Of a stretch of DNA of 64,000 nucleotides, positions 1-9,238 are shown in pieces. The stretch is from Microbacterium sp. RU33B. Lineage in GTDB: Bacteria > Actinomycetota > Actinomycetes > Actinomycetales > Microbacteriaceae. Position numbers and translations under genes: made by a program. Position 1 is the first letter of the stretch. Each line of letters opens with the position of its first letter. Where the stretch lies: NCBI RefSeq assembly GCF_900155915.1, contig NZ_FTPO01000002.1, forward strand, positions 372,001 to 436,000, in the 5' to 3' direction. The notes beneath the pieces were generated by a model. It saw nothing but the letters and a program-made list of their open reading frames with translations, was not told the origin of the DNA and did not search any database.

Positions 1-1046
1 ATCCCCCGGGCGTCGACCACGGCCTGGCCCGACAGCACTCCGGGGAGACCGCGGCCGTTCTTCGTGGTGAACAGCAGCACGATGCTCACGACGCCGAACA
101 GCGTCACGAGGATCCCGCTCCAGTCGGGGACCAGCCCGAGCAGCAGATAGCCGCCGATTCCTCCGACGAAGCGCAGCGGACGCGCCACGGCGGCGGGCAG
201 GGGTCCGCCGCGGTACCGCAGCTCGACCGCGAGATCGCCGATCGTGCCTCCCGTCACGAGCACGACCACCAGCCAGACCACGAGCGGAGCCGCCGCGGCG
301 ACCGTCGCCGAGATGCGCCCGTCGAGCACGGCGTCGTGGTCGCCCACGACGTACTCCAGCCAGAGCTGCACGCCCACGCCGGCGGCGAGCGTCACGATCG
401 TTGTGCCGAGCCAGTCGCAGAGCATCGCGACGAACCGGCGACCGCGGGTGACGGGCCGCGGGGCATCCGGATCGGCGACCGCCGAGTAGCCCCGGTGCCG
501 TTTGGGCACGACGAATGCGACGAGCGAACCGAGCACCGCCCCCGTCGTGTTGGTGAGCATGTCGTCGACGTCGAACACGCGATAGGCGCAGGGATACAGG
601 CCCCACACGCCCGTCAGCTGCGTCGTCTCGATGAACAGGGAGAGTCCGAGGCCCACCAGGAGAGCGGTCAGGATGCCGCGTCCGCCGAGCACCCGCAGGA
701 AGAAGCCGAGCGGCAGGAACAGCAGCACGTTGAACAGCAGCTGCAGCACGGCGGGATCGGTGAGGGTGTTGCCGGGTCGCGCGACGGCGCCGCGGATGTC
801 TTCGACGAACTCGAGCACGTTCAGGTTCGTTCCGACGCACCGGAGGGTGTCGGGGTCGGGCAGCGGGAGCAGGGTGTACGTCCAGATCGCGAGGAAGTAG
901 ACGAGGAACGCCGCCCACAGCGCGAACCGCCCGAACGTGAGCGTTCCGCGCCGGCGATAGCTGACCGCGACGAACGGGACGAAGAGGACGAACCCGGCCG
1001 CCACCCCGAGGGCGATCGCCAGGACGCCCAGAGAGATCTGATCCAC
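1..1046 (-). CDS. VanZ-like and RDD domain membrane protein (3' end beyond window)
   Basis: The reading frame is open from a GTG at 1046 to the left edge, so the C-terminus is missing. The first ~190 residues contain four to five hydrophobic segments and the VanZ-type stretch NVLLFLPLGFFLR, followed by a membrane-embedded IETTQL and a DVDDML motif. The later part looks like an RDD domain (RRFVAMLCDWLG, then TIGDLAVELRYRGG and a final GLPGVLSGQAVVD). VanZ-like proteins are linked to glycopeptide resistance and envelope stress, but the role here is unknown. The -10 box TAGGCT (1058-1053, minus strand) ends 6 nt before the GTG, so the transcript is probably leaderless. The gene is divergent from the KimA-like importer, and the potassium-type repeat at 1064-1115 lies between the two promoters. 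Confidence 0.8.
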   Translation of the reverse strand, partial: MDQISLGVLAIALGVAAGFVLFVPFVAVSYRRRGTLTFGRFALWAAFLVYFLAIWTYTLLPLPDPDTLRCVGTNLNVLEFVEDIRGAVARPGNTLTDPAVLQLLFNVLLFLPLGFFLRVLGGRGILTALLVGLGLSLFIETTQLTGVWGLYPCAYRVFDVDDMLTNTTGAVLGSLVAFVVPKRHRGYSAVADPDAPRPVTRGRRFVAMLCDWLGTTIVTLAAGVGVQLWLEYVVGDHDAVLDGRISATVAAAAPLVVWLVVVLVTGGTIGDLAVELRYRGGPLPAAVARPLRFVGGIGGYLLLGLVPDWSGILVTLFGVVSIVLLFTTKNGRGLPGVLSGQAVVDARG

Positions 1047-1063
1047 GCCCCGAGCCTAGGGGC

Positions 1064-1115
1064 GTAAGGATTTCGTGAGGATGTCGCGATCGATCCGTCC
1101 TCACGCTTTCCTTAC
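1064..1115. promoter_or_regulatory. Inverted pair of phased GTAAGGA/GTGAGGA repeats, candidate KdpE site
   Basis: The left half (1064-1081) reads GTAAGGA, four bases, then GTGAGGA, so the two heptamers are 11 bp apart. The right half (1095-1115) is the same arrangement on the other strand (GTAAGGA, then GTGAGGA). The element sits between the divergent -10 boxes at 1053-1058 and 1119-1124. The same phased repeat precedes the kdp operon at 5082-5099. OmpR-family regulators such as KdpE bind direct repeats one helical turn apart; assigning KdpE is an inference. Confidence 0.6.
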
Positions 1116-1132
1116 GAGTAGCGTCGAACGCC

Positions 1133-3214
1133 GTGACAGACGAAAGCCCGGAATCGGTCGTCGAGACGCCGCTGGCGAAGCGGATCCTGATCGGCGATCC
1201 GCTCACGTCGGAGAAGCTCGACGATCAGCTGCTTCCCAAGAAGATGGCGCTGCCGATCTTCGCCTCCGACGCCCTCTCCTCGGTGGCCTACGCACCGCAG
1301 GAACTGCTCATGATCCTGCTCATCGGCGGCACGGCGTTCCTCGCGTTCAGTCCGTGGGTGGCCGTGGCCGTCGTCGTCGTGCTCTTCGTGGTCGTCGTCA
1401 GCTACCGCCAGCTCATCAAGGCCTACCCGTCCGGCGGCGGCGATTACGAGGTCGCGCGCACGAACCTCGGCGAGGTGCCCGGCGTCGTCGTGGCGTCGGC
1501 GCTGCTCGTCGACTACGTGCTGACCGTCGCCGTGTCGGTCGCCTCCGGTGTCGACAACATCATCTCCGCCGTCCCCGGGCTCAATCCGTTCCGCGTCGAG
1601 CTCGCGGTCGGCTTCGTCATCCTGATCATCATCGTCAATCTCCGCGGCGTCCGCGAAGCCTCCCTCGTCTTCGCGATCCCGACGTACCTCTTCATCGGGT
1701 CGGTCGCCGTCATGGTCGTCGTGGGCCTCGGCCGGTGGCTGCTGGGCGACACCCCCGTCGCCGAGAGCGCGCAGTACGCGGTGCAGGCCGAGAGCCTGTC
1801 GCAGGCCGCGGTCATCCTGCTCGTTCTGCGGGCGTTCTCCAGCGGATGCTCCGCCCTGACCGGCGTCGAAGCCGTCGCCAACGGCGTCCCCGCCTTCCGC
1901 AAGCCCAAGGTGCGCAACGCGCAGTCGACGCTGAGCCTCATGGGCATCATCGCGATCCTGCTGTTCTCGGGGCTCACGCTCCTCGCCCTGCTGGCGGGGG
2001 TGCGCTACGCCGAGAACCCCTGCACCCTGATCGGCTTCGACTGCTCCACCCCCCAGCCGAGCCTGATGGCCCAGGTCGCGTCCGCGACGTTCGGCGCGGG
2101 CTCGATCCCGTTCTTCGTCGTGCAGGCCGCGACGGCGTGCGTGCTGCTGCTCGCGGCGAACACGGCGTTCAACGGCTTCCCCCTCCTGGGCTCGGTGCTC
2201 GCGCGCGACGGCTACGCGCCGAAGGCGCTCAACACGCGGGGCGACCGGCTCGTGTTCTCCAACGGCATGATCATCCTCGGCGTCGTCGCGATCGCGGTGC
2301 TCGTGATCTACCAGGCGCAGCTGACGACCCTCATCCAGCTCTACATCATCGGCGTGTTCGTCTCCTTCTCCCTGGGGCAGCTCGGCATGGTGCGGCACTG
2401 GCGACGAGCGCTGCGCGAGACGACCCGCATCGAGGCGAAGCGCGATCCGCGGGCCGCTGTGGAACGCCGCTCCGCGGTCACGGGCCTGGTCATCAACAGC
2501 ATCGGCGCCGGCATGACGGTGTTCGTGCTGCTGATCGTGACGGTGACGAAGTTCACTCACGGCGCGTGGCTCGTCTTCATCGCCATCCCGATCCTCGCGA
2601 CGCTCATGATCGGCGTGCACCGCTACTACCGCGACGTCGCGCACGAGACCCGTATGGACGACGACGTGCACTACGGGTCGACCGGCGACCTCGCGCTCAT
2701 CCTGGTGAACCGCCTGCAGAAGCCCGTGGCGAAGGCGATCGACTACGCCCTGGCCGCGACGCACGACAAGACGCTCGCGATCCATGTCGCGGTGTCGAAG
2801 GAGGACGCCGACGAGGTCCAGAAGGACTGGGACGAGCATCGCGTCCCCGTGCCGCTCGTCATCATCGAATCGCCGTTCCGCCACTACGCGCAGCCGATCG
2901 AGGCCTTCATCCGGGCCTACCGCGAGAAGCACGGCCCGTCGGTGGTGACGGTGTACCTGCCGCAGTACATCGTCGGGCACTGGTGGGAGACGTTCCTGCA
3001 CAACCGTCGCTCCCGACGCATCGCGCAGCAGCTCATGATGATGCACGGCGTAACGATCACGCTCGTGCCCTGGCTGCTCGACTCGTCGGAGCTCATCTAC
3101 GGCCGCCGGTCGCGTCCGCTTCCCGGGCAGGACCGTGCGGGTCGCTTCGTCGACACGTCGGGCGACGTGCTGCCGGTCGTCGAGCGGTCGAGTCTCGAGC
3201 GCCCCGACGACTGA
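1133..3214 (+). CDS. APC-family permease, KimA-like potassium importer
   Basis: A 693-residue integral membrane protein with about twelve hydrophobic segments in residues 40-480 and a hydrophilic cytosolic tail of about 200 residues. The first helix carries FASDALSSVAYAPQE, close to the first helix of Bacillus KimA (YdaO), an APC-superfamily K+/H+ symporter. YPSGGGDYE and GVRYAENPC are further family-like patches. KimA is a high-affinity K+ importer inhibited by c-di-AMP; potassium as the substrate here is inferred from this similarity and from the promoter repeat shared with kdp. The GTG start is supported by a -10 box TAGCGT at 1119-1124, 8 nt upstream, which suggests a leaderless message. 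The alternative is an amino-acid permease of the same superfamily. Confidence 0.75.
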   Translation: MTDESPESVVETPLAKRILIGDPLTSEKLDDQLLPKKMALPIFASDALSSVAYAPQELLMILLIGGTAFLAFSPWVAVAVVVVLFVVVVSYRQLIKAYPSGGGDYEVARTNLGEVPGVVVASALLVDYVLTVAVSVASGVDNIISAVPGLNPFRVELAVGFVILIIIVNLRGVREASLVFAIPTYLFIGSVAVMVVVGLGRWLLGDTPVAESAQYAVQAESLSQAAVILLVLRAFSSGCSALTGVEAVANGVPAFRKPKVRNAQSTLSLMGIIAILLFSGLTLLALLAGVRYAENPCTLIGFDCSTPQPSLMAQVASATFGAGSIPFFVVQAATACVLLLAANTAFNGFPLLGSVLARDGYAPKALNTRGDRLVFSNGMIILGVVAIAVLVIYQAQLTTLIQLYIIGVFVSFSLGQLGMVRHWRRALRETTRIEAKRDPRAAVERRSAVTGLVINSIGAGMTVFVLLIVTVTKFTHGAWLVFIAIPILATLMIGVHRYYRDVAHETRMDDDVHYGSTGDLALILVNRLQKPVAKAIDYALAATHDKTLAIHVAVSKEDADEVQKDWDEHRVPVPLVIIESPFRHYAQPIEAFIRAYREKHGPSVVTVYLPQYIVGHWWETFLHNRRSRRIAQQLMMMHGVTITLVPWLLDSSELIYGRRSRPLPGQDRAGRFVDTSGDVLPVVERSSLERPDD

Positions 3215-3253
3215 GCCCGCGCCCCGGCGCGGCATCCCGCGTAGCCTGGAGGG

Positions 3254-4558
3254 GTGAGCACCGCGACCCTCGACCCCGTGGCCCTGCGCGCAGACTTCCC
3301 GCTGCTGGCGGGGCAGCCCGAGCTGGTGTACCTCGATTCGGCCGCGACGAGCCAGAAGCCGCAGGCGGTCATCGACGCCGAGGTCGGATTCCTCACCACG
3401 GCGAACGCCGCCGTGCACCGCGGCGCCCACACGCTCGCGGCCGAGGCCACCGAGCTGTTCGAGGACGCCCGTGAGACCGTCGCCGGCTTCGTCGGCGCAC
3501 GGCCCGAGCAGCTCGTCTGGACCAGCGGCGCGACTGCGGGGATCAACCTCGCCGCGTACGCGATCGGCAACGCCACCCTCGGACGCGGCGCGCCCGCCAG
3601 CACGCGCTTCGCCCTCGCTCCGGGCGACGAGATCGTTCTGACCGAGAGCGAGCACCACGCGAACCTCATCCCGTGGATCGAACTCGCCGCCCGCACCGGC
3701 GCCGTACTGCGCCACATCCCGGTGCACGACGACGGCACGCTCGACCTCGACCGCGCCGGCGAGATCATCGGCGGTCGCACGCGGCTCGTGGCCTTCCCGC
3801 ACGTGTCGAACGTGCTCGGGATCGTGAACCCGGTGGACCGGCTCGTGTCGATGGCGCGGGATGCCGGAGCCCTCACGCTCCTCGACGCCTGCCAGTCCGC
3901 CCCGCACCTTCCGCTCGACCTGCCGGCGCTCGGCGTCGATCTGGCGGTGTTCTCGGGCCACAAGATGCTCGGTCCGTACGCGATCGGCGGACTCTACGGA
4001 CGGTCCGACGTGCTCGAGGCCCTGCCCCCCTTCCTGACGGGCGGCTCGATGATCACGACCGTGACCCTCGACGAAGCCGACTACCTCCCGCCGCCCCAGC
4101 GCTTCGAGGCGGGCACTCAGCCCGTGTCGCAGGCGATCGGCCTCGCGGCCGCCGTGCGCTACCTCGACGCGATCGGGATGGAGGCCGTCCACGCCCACGA
4201 GCGTCTGCTCGAGCGGCGGATGCGCGAGGGCCTGCGGGAGATCCCGGGGATCCGGCTGCTCGGCGACCCTTCGACGGGCTCCGGGACCGCGAGCGGGTCG
4301 GGGACCGGCGAGGTCGAGAGGGTCGCGCTGTCGTCGTTCGACGTCGACGGTGTGCACGCCCACGACGCCGGCCAGTTCCTCGACGCCCGAGGCATCGCAG
4401 TGCGCGTCGGCCATCACTGCGCGCAGCCCCTGCACCGCCGATTCGGCATGACCGCGTCGGTGCGCGCCAGCGCCGCGCTCTACAACACGGAGGACGACGT
4501 GGACGCATTCCTCGATGCCGTGGCCGGCATCCGCCCGTTCTTCGGAGTCGCCTCGTGA
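3254..4558 (+). CDS. sufS: Cysteine desulfurase SufS
   Basis: A 434-residue PLP-dependent group II cysteine desulfurase that takes sulfur from L-cysteine as a persulfide for Fe-S cluster assembly. The PLP lysine is K237 in SGHKMLGP, and the catalytic cysteine is C389 in RVGHHCAQP. ESEHHANLIPW is also typical of the family. The start GTG lies 6 nt after a -10 box TAGCCT (3242-3247), so it is probably leaderless. It overlaps sufU by 4 nt (GTGA). Unusually, residues ~339-353 form a Gly/Ser/Thr-rich insert (PSTGSGTASGSGTGE) encoded by a short palindromic element, which makes the protein slightly longer than usual. No sufBCD genes are in the window. Confidence 0.95.
   Translation: MSTATLDPVALRADFPLLAGQPELVYLDSAATSQKPQAVIDAEVGFLTTANAAVHRGAHTLAAEATELFEDARETVAGFVGARPEQLVWTSGATAGINLAAYAIGNATLGRGAPASTRFALAPGDEIVLTESEHHANLIPWIELAARTGAVLRHIPVHDDGTLDLDRAGEIIGGRTRLVAFPHVSNVLGIVNPVDRLVSMARDAGALTLLDACQSAPHLPLDLPALGVDLAVFSGHKMLGPYAIGGLYGRSDVLEALPPFLTGGSMITTVTLDEADYLPPPQRFEAGTQPVSQAIGLAAAVRYLDAIGMEAVHAHERLLERRMREGLREIPGIRLLGDPSTGSGTASGSGTGEVERVALSSFDVDGVHAHDAGQFLDARGIAVRVGHHCAQPLHRRFGMTASVRASAALYNTEDDVDAFLDAVAGIRPFFGVAS
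4267..4309. repeat. Short REP-like GC-rich element inside sufS
   Basis: CCCTTCGACGGGCTCCGGG followed by ACCG and a second GGGTCGGGGACCGG stretch lies in frame inside sufS. From memory it resembles the CCCTTCGACAAGCTCAGGG-type palindromic elements scattered through actinobacterial intergenic regions. Here it encodes a low-complexity Gly/Ser/Thr loop. I cannot run the genome search that would confirm it as a repeat. Confidence 0.4.
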
Positions 4559-5025
4559 GCGGCCTCGAAGCGCTCTACCAGGAGCTCATCCTCGATCACG
4601 CGAAGCGCCGCGTCGGCTTCGGCCTCGCAGATGCCGAAACCGCGCACTCGGGCACGAGCCACCAGCGCAATCCCATCTGCGGAGACGAGATCACGCTCCG
4701 CGCGCGCGTCGACGGCGACGCCGTGAGCGAGGTCACCTGGGAGGGCTCGGGCTGCTCGATCTCGCAAGCATCCGCATCGATGCTCGCCGAGATCTCGCGG
4801 GTCGACGCCGACGGCGCCCCCCGGACGCTGACGCAGCACGAGGCATCCGCCCTCATCGCGCGATTCCGCGAGGCACTGCGCTCGCGCGGCACGATCGAGC
4901 TCGACGAGGACGAGTTCGGCGACGCCGCCGCCCTGAGCGGTGTCTCGAAGTACACCGCGCGCGTCAAGTGCGCGATGCTCGCCTGGGTCGCGCTCGAGGA
5001 TGCGATGGCCCAGGCATCCGCCTGA
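4555..5025 (+). CDS. sufU: Fe-S assembly sulfur-transfer protein SufU
   Basis: A 156-residue SufU/IscU-like protein. In SufU a zinc-bound cysteine centre accepts persulfide sulfur from SufS for delivery to the SufBCD scaffold. The three conserved cysteines are visible: C42 with D44 in NPICGDE, C67 in GSGCSIS, and C139 in RVKCAML. The longer spacing between the second and third cysteines matches SufU rather than IscU. GTG at 4555 overlaps the sufS stop, so the two are translationally coupled. Three of its Ala-Ser pairs use GCA-TCC, codons otherwise uncommon here. Confidence 0.93.
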   Translation: MSGLEALYQELILDHAKRRVGFGLADAETAHSGTSHQRNPICGDEITLRARVDGDAVSEVTWEGSGCSISQASASMLAEISRVDADGAPRTLTQHEASALIARFREALRSRGTIELDEDEFGDAAALSGVSKYTARVKCAMLAWVALEDAMAQASA

Positions 5026-5060
5026 TCGGGCTCCACCCGACCGCCCTCCGTGCAGGAACC

Positions 5061-5101
5061 GTGAGGGTCGTGCGCTCCCGCGTATGGATTGCGTGAGGAT
5101 G
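5061..5101 (+). promoter_or_regulatory. Phased GTATGGA/GTGAGGA repeat upstream of kdp, candidate KdpE site
   Basis: GTATGGA (5082-5088) and GTGAGGA (5093-5099) are 11 bp apart, and a third related heptamer GTGAGGG is at 5061-5067. The stretch GCGTATGGATTGCGTGAGG matches the element at 1063-1080 in all but two positions. It ends about 105 nt before the first kdp-operon start. Its position and its recurrence at a second probable K+ importer support a role as the KdpE binding site. Confidence 0.6.
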
Positions 5102-5204
5102 CCGATCGAGCCCTGAGCGGCGGTGTTGCATCGGATTCCGTGCCCCCACGGCACCCGCGCCACAGCAGTCGCGCGGCCACCCGATCCGATTGTGCGGAAT
5201 TCCT

Positions 5205-5288
5205 GTGCTGGATGTCCTCTACCTCGCTGCCACGATCGCGCTGTTCGCGATCGTCGGACTGATCGCCACGGCGGTGGAGAAGCTGTGA
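5205..5288 (+). CDS. 27-residue membrane mini-protein at the head of the kdp operon
   Basis: The GTG frame at 5205 encodes 27 residues ([14 protein letters not shown], a second hydrophobic stretch, then TAVEKL). It forms a single transmembrane helix ending in a short charged tail. Its stop overlaps the GTG of kdpF (GTGA), a layout repeated through the operon, which argues that it is translated. It resembles KdpF in size but lacks the PERF ending. A role as an extra small subunit of the Kdp pump is an inference. A weak GGAA precedes the start. Confidence 0.6.
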   Translation: MLDVLYLAATIALFAIVGLIATAVEKL

Positions 5289-5374
5289 TCGTCTTCTCGA
5301 TCATCGCGGCCACCCTCGGCGTCGCTGCCGTCGTCTACCTCGTCATCGCCCTCGTGAAGCCGGAGAGGTTCTGA
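5285..5374 (+). CDS. kdpF: Potassium-transporting ATPase subunit KdpF
   Basis: A 29-residue single-helix protein (GTG start) ending in ALVKPERF, the typical KdpF C-terminus. KdpF is a small subunit that stabilises the KdpABC complex in the cytoplasmic membrane. Its start overlaps the preceding mini-ORF and its stop shares a base with the kdpA ATG (TGATG), so translation is coupled on both sides. Confidence 0.9.
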   Translation: MIVFSIIAATLGVAAVVYLVIALVKPERF

Positions 5375-7056
5375 TGGATTCCTCGTCGATCTGGGCCGGA
5401 ATCCTCCAGGCGGCCACCGTCCTGCTGATCCTCGGCCTGCTGTACCGTCCTCTGGGCGACTGGATCGCCCGCGTCTACTCGAGCGAGCGCGATGCCCGCG
5501 TCGAGCGCGGGCTCTACCGCGTCGTGGGCGTCGACCCTCGAGCCGAGCAGACGTGGCGGGCGTACGCCCGCGGCGTGCTGGTGTTCTCCCTCGTCGGCGT
5601 GCTCTTCGTCTACGCGCTGCAGCGCTTCCAGGCCGTTCTGCCCTACTCCCTGGGCCTGCCCGCCGTTCCGGAGGGCCTCGCGTTCAACACCGCGGTGTCG
5701 TTCGTCACGAACACGAACTGGCAGTCGTACTCGCCCGAGCTGACGATGGGCTACACCGTGCAGCTCGCCGGCCTCGCGGTGCAGAACTTCGTCTCCGCCG
5801 CCGTCGGCATGGCCGTCGCCGTCGCGCTCGTCCGCGGTTTCGCGCGGCACGGCTCGGCCACGATCGGCAACTTCTGGGTCGACCTCACCCGCGGGATCAC
5901 CCGGATCCTGCTGCCGCTGGCCGTCGTCGCCGCGATCGCCCTGATGGTGGCGGGCGTGGTGCAGAACGTGAACGGCTTCACCGAGGTGGCCACCGTCTCC
6001 GGGGGGACGCAGGTGCTGCCGGGCGGCCCCGTCGCGTCGCAGGAGGCCATCAAGGAGCTCGGCACGAACGGCGGCGGGTTCTTCAACGCCAACTCCGCCC
6101 ACCCGTTCGAGAACCCGACGCCGTGGACGAACGTGCTCGAGATCCTCCTGCTGCTCGCGATCCCGGTCGCGATGCCCCGTGCCTTCGGCCGCATGGTCGG
6201 CGACGACCGCCAGGGCTACGCGATCCTCGCCGTCATGGCCGGCATCGCGGTCGTCTCGATCACGGCGGTGACGCTGCTGGAGGCCCTCGGCCAGGGCACC
6301 GCGCCCCAGCTCGCCGGAGGCGCGATGGAGGGCAAGGAGGTCAGGTACGGCATCTTCGGCTCGACGCTGTTCGCCGGTGCCACCACGCTCACCTCGACGG
6401 GCGCGGTCAACTCGATGCACGACTCGTACACCGCGCTGGGCGGCATGATCCCGATGATCAACATGATGCTCGGCGAAGTCGCCCCCGGCGGCGTCGGGTC
6501 GGGGCTGTACGGGATGCTGATCCTCGCCGTGATCGCCGTCTTCGTCGGCGGTCTGCTGGTCGGCCGCACGCCCGAGTACCTCGGCAAGAAGATCGGTCCC
6601 ACGCAGATCAAGCTCGCGAGCCTCTACATCCTCGTCACGCCGATCCTCGTGCTGTCCGGCACGGCGCTGAGCTTCGCGATCCCCGCGGTCCGCAGCGACA
6701 TGGAGTCCACCTCGATCTGGAATCCGGGTGTGCACGGCCTGAGTGAAGTGCTCTACGCGTTCACCTCCGCAGCGAACAACAACGGCTCCGCCTTCGCCGG
6801 GCTCACGGCCAATACGCCGTGGCTGAACACGGCGCTCGGAGTGGCGATGCTGCTGGGCCGCTTCCTCCCGATCGTGCTCGTCCTCGCTCTGGCAGGATCC
6901 CTGGCCGCGCAGGAGAAGGTGCCCGCGACAGCGGGGACGCTCCCCACGCACCGCCCTCAGTTCGTCGGCCTCCTGGCCGTCGTCTCGGTGGTCATCACGG
7001 CACTCACCTACTTCCCCGTTCTCACGCTGGGTCCCCTGGCGGAAGGTCTCGTCTGA
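5374..7056 (+). CDS. kdpA: Potassium-transporting ATPase subunit KdpA
   Basis: A 560-residue, roughly ten-helix membrane protein, the K+-selective channel-like subunit of the P-type Kdp pump. [20 protein letters not shown] (about residues 229-248) is one of its selectivity-filter repeats, and [10 protein letters not shown] and NNNGSAFAG are further conserved filter or pore patches. The length matches the family (~557). It follows kdpF directly and ends 1 nt before kdpB. Confidence 0.98.
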   Translation: MDSSSIWAGILQAATVLLILGLLYRPLGDWIARVYSSERDARVERGLYRVVGVDPRAEQTWRAYARGVLVFSLVGVLFVYALQRFQAVLPYSLGLPAVPEGLAFNTAVSFVTNTNWQSYSPELTMGYTVQLAGLAVQNFVSAAVGMAVAVALVRGFARHGSATIGNFWVDLTRGITRILLPLAVVAAIALMVAGVVQNVNGFTEVATVSGGTQVLPGGPVASQEAIKELGTNGGGFFNANSAHPFENPTPWTNVLEILLLLAIPVAMPRAFGRMVGDDRQGYAILAVMAGIAVVSITAVTLLEALGQGTAPQLAGGAMEGKEVRYGIFGSTLFAGATTLTSTGAVNSMHDSYTALGGMIPMINMMLGEVAPGGVGSGLYGMLILAVIAVFVGGLLVGRTPEYLGKKIGPTQIKLASLYILVTPILVLSGTALSFAIPAVRSDMESTSIWNPGVHGLSEVLYAFTSAANNNGSAFAGLTANTPWLNTALGVAMLLGRFLPIVLVLALAGSLAAQEKVPATAGTLPTHRPQFVGLLAVVSVVITALTYFPVLTLGPLAEGLV

Positions 7057-7057
7057 C

Positions 7058-9214
7058 ATGTCCACATCCACTCTCACCCCCGTCCCCGATTCGGTCGCCG
7101 CGTCCCCCCGCACTCCCGCGCGCTCGTTCGGGTGGTCGCAGCTCGTCGCGGCCCTCCCCGGCGCGTTCCGCAAGCTCGACCCCCGCGAGCTGTGGCGCAA
7201 CCCCGTCATGTTCCTCGTGTGGGTCGGGGCGGCGCTCACGACCGCGATCGCGATCGCCGAGCCGTTCCTCGGCGGACCCGAGGCCTCCGGCGGCAGCAGC
7301 GTGCCGGTCGGCTTCACGTGGGGCATCGCGGTCTGGCTCTGGCTCACCGTGCTGTTCGCGAACCTGGCCGAGTCGGTCGCCGAGGGCCGCGGAAAGGCGC
7401 AGGCGGCGTCGCTGCGAAAGACGCGCACGAGCACGATGGCCCGGCGCGTGCGCTCCTACGACGCGTCGACGGATGCCGCGGCCGCGGCCGCCGAGACCGA
7501 GGAGGTGTCGTCCTCCGACCTGGCCCTCGACGACGTCGTCGTCGTGGTGGCCGGAGAGCTCATCCCGGGCGACGGCGACATCGTCCACGGCATCGCGACC
7601 GTCGACGAGTCGGCGATCACGGGCGAGTCCGCCCCCGTCGTGCGCGAGTCCGGCGGCGACCGCTCGGCGGTGACCGGTGGAACGCGCGTGCTGTCGGACC
7701 GCATAGTGGTGCGCATCACGTCGCGGCCCGGCGAGACGTTCGTCGATCGCATGATCGCGCTCGTCGAGGGGGCTTCGCGCCAGCGCACCCCGAACGAGAT
7801 CGCGCTGAACATCCTCCTCGCGAGCCTCTCGATCGTGTTCGTCGTCGTGGTGCTCACCCTCAACCCGATCGCGTCGTACGCGGCCTCCCCCGTGTCGATC
7901 CCCGTGCTCGTGGCGCTGCTCGTGTGCCTCATCCCCACCACGATCGGCGCCCTGCTGTCGGCGATCGGCATCGCCGGCATGGATCGTCTCGTGCAGAGCA
8001 ACGTCCTGGCGATGTCGGGGCGGGCCGTCGAGGCCGCCGGCGACGTCACGACGCTGCTCCTGGACAAGACCGGCACCATCACCTACGGCAACCGCCGGGC
8101 GTCCGACTTCGTGCGGATGCCGGGCGTCGGCGACGATGAGCTCGCCCGCGCCGCAGCCCTGTCGTCGCTCGCCGATCCCACACCCGAGGGGGTGTCGGTC
8201 GTCGAGCTGGCGGCCGCCCGCGGCATCCGGGTCACCCAGCCGCCGAGCGCGACCATCGTCCCCTTCACCGCGCAGACGCGCATGAGCGGGCTCGACCTCT
8301 CGGACGGCACGCAGGTGCGCAAGGGCGCCGGATCGGCCGTGCTGGCCTGGCTCGAGGCGGCCGGCGCTCCCGTCCCCGCGGGCACGCGGGCGCAGCTCAC
8401 CGGCGAGGCCGACGCGATCGCGCAGTCGGGCGGCACGCCTCTGGTGGTCGCGACCCTCGACCCGTCGGGATCGGGCACGCTGCTGGGCGTCGTGCACCTC
8501 AAGGACATCGTCAAGGACGGCCTCCGCGAGCGCTTCGCGGAACTGCGGTCGATGGGCATCCGCACCGTCATGATCACCGGCGACAATCCGCTCACCGCGG
8601 CGGCGATCGCACGGGAGGCGGGCGTCGACGACTATCTCGCCGAAGCCACCCCCGAAGACAAACTCGCCCTCATCCGGCGCGAGCAGGAGGGCGGGAGCCT
8701 CGTCGCGATGACCGGCGACGGCACGAACGACGCGCCGGCACTCGCGCAGGCCGACGTCGGCGTGGCGATGAACACGGGCACGTCGGCGGCGAAGGAGGCC
8801 GGCAACATGGTCGACCTCGACAGCGACCCGACGAAGCTCATCGACATCGTGCGCATCGGCAAGCAGCTGCTGATCACGCGCGGCGCGCTCACCACGTTCT
8901 CGCTCGCCAACGACATCGCGAAGTACTTCGCGATCATCCCCGCGATGTTCATGGGGATCTTCCCGGGCCTCGCGGCGCTCAACGTCATGCAGCTGAGCTC
9001 CCCGGCATCCGCCGTCACCAGCGCGATCATCTTCAACGCGCTCGTGATCGTCGTGCTCATCCCGCTGGCGCTTCGCGGCGTCGCCTATCGCCCGGCGAGC
9101 GCGTCGCAGATCCTGAGTCGCAACCTCCTGATCTACGGTCTCGGCGGGATCGTCGCCCCCTTCGTCGGCATCAAGCTCATCGACCTCGTCGTGAGCCTCA
9201 TCCCGGGCTTCTGA
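7058..9214 (+). CDS. kdpB: Potassium-transporting P-type ATPase subunit KdpB
   Basis: A 718-residue catalytic subunit that couples ATP hydrolysis to K+ import by KdpA. The phosphorylated aspartate is D336 in DKTGT. The actuator motif appears as TGESAP, the hinge as [10 protein letters not shown], and the metal-site motif as [11 protein letters not shown]. About seven transmembrane segments frame the cytosolic domains. The length is slightly above E. coli KdpB (682), mostly from a longer, proline-rich N-terminus. Confidence 0.98.
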   Translation: MSTSTLTPVPDSVAASPRTPARSFGWSQLVAALPGAFRKLDPRELWRNPVMFLVWVGAALTTAIAIAEPFLGGPEASGGSSVPVGFTWGIAVWLWLTVLFANLAESVAEGRGKAQAASLRKTRTSTMARRVRSYDASTDAAAAAAETEEVSSSDLALDDVVVVVAGELIPGDGDIVHGIATVDESAITGESAPVVRESGGDRSAVTGGTRVLSDRIVVRITSRPGETFVDRMIALVEGASRQRTPNEIALNILLASLSIVFVVVVLTLNPIASYAASPVSIPVLVALLVCLIPTTIGALLSAIGIAGMDRLVQSNVLAMSGRAVEAAGDVTTLLLDKTGTITYGNRRASDFVRMPGVGDDELARAAALSSLADPTPEGVSVVELAAARGIRVTQPPSATIVPFTAQTRMSGLDLSDGTQVRKGAGSAVLAWLEAAGAPVPAGTRAQLTGEADAIAQSGGTPLVVATLDPSGSGTLLGVVHLKDIVKDGLRERFAELRSMGIRTVMITGDNPLTAAAIAREAGVDDYLAEATPEDKLALIRREQEGGSLVAMTGDGTNDAPALAQADVGVAMNTGTSAAKEAGNMVDLDSDPTKLIDIVRIGKQLLITRGALTTFSLANDIAKYFAIIPAMFMGIFPGLAALNVMQLSSPASAVTSAIIFNALVIVVLIPLALRGVAYRPASASQILSRNLLIYGLGGIVAPFVGIKLIDLVVSLIPGF

Positions 9215-9238
9215 CCCGGCCTCCCAGGAGATACGGAC

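Noticed and set aside
1112..4435. Very long minus-strand frame (about 1,100 codons) opposite the KimA-like and sufS genes
   Set aside because: It is rich in Arg, Asp, Glu and His with no domain or hydrophobic pattern, and is the mirror frame of two clear genes in GC-rich DNA.
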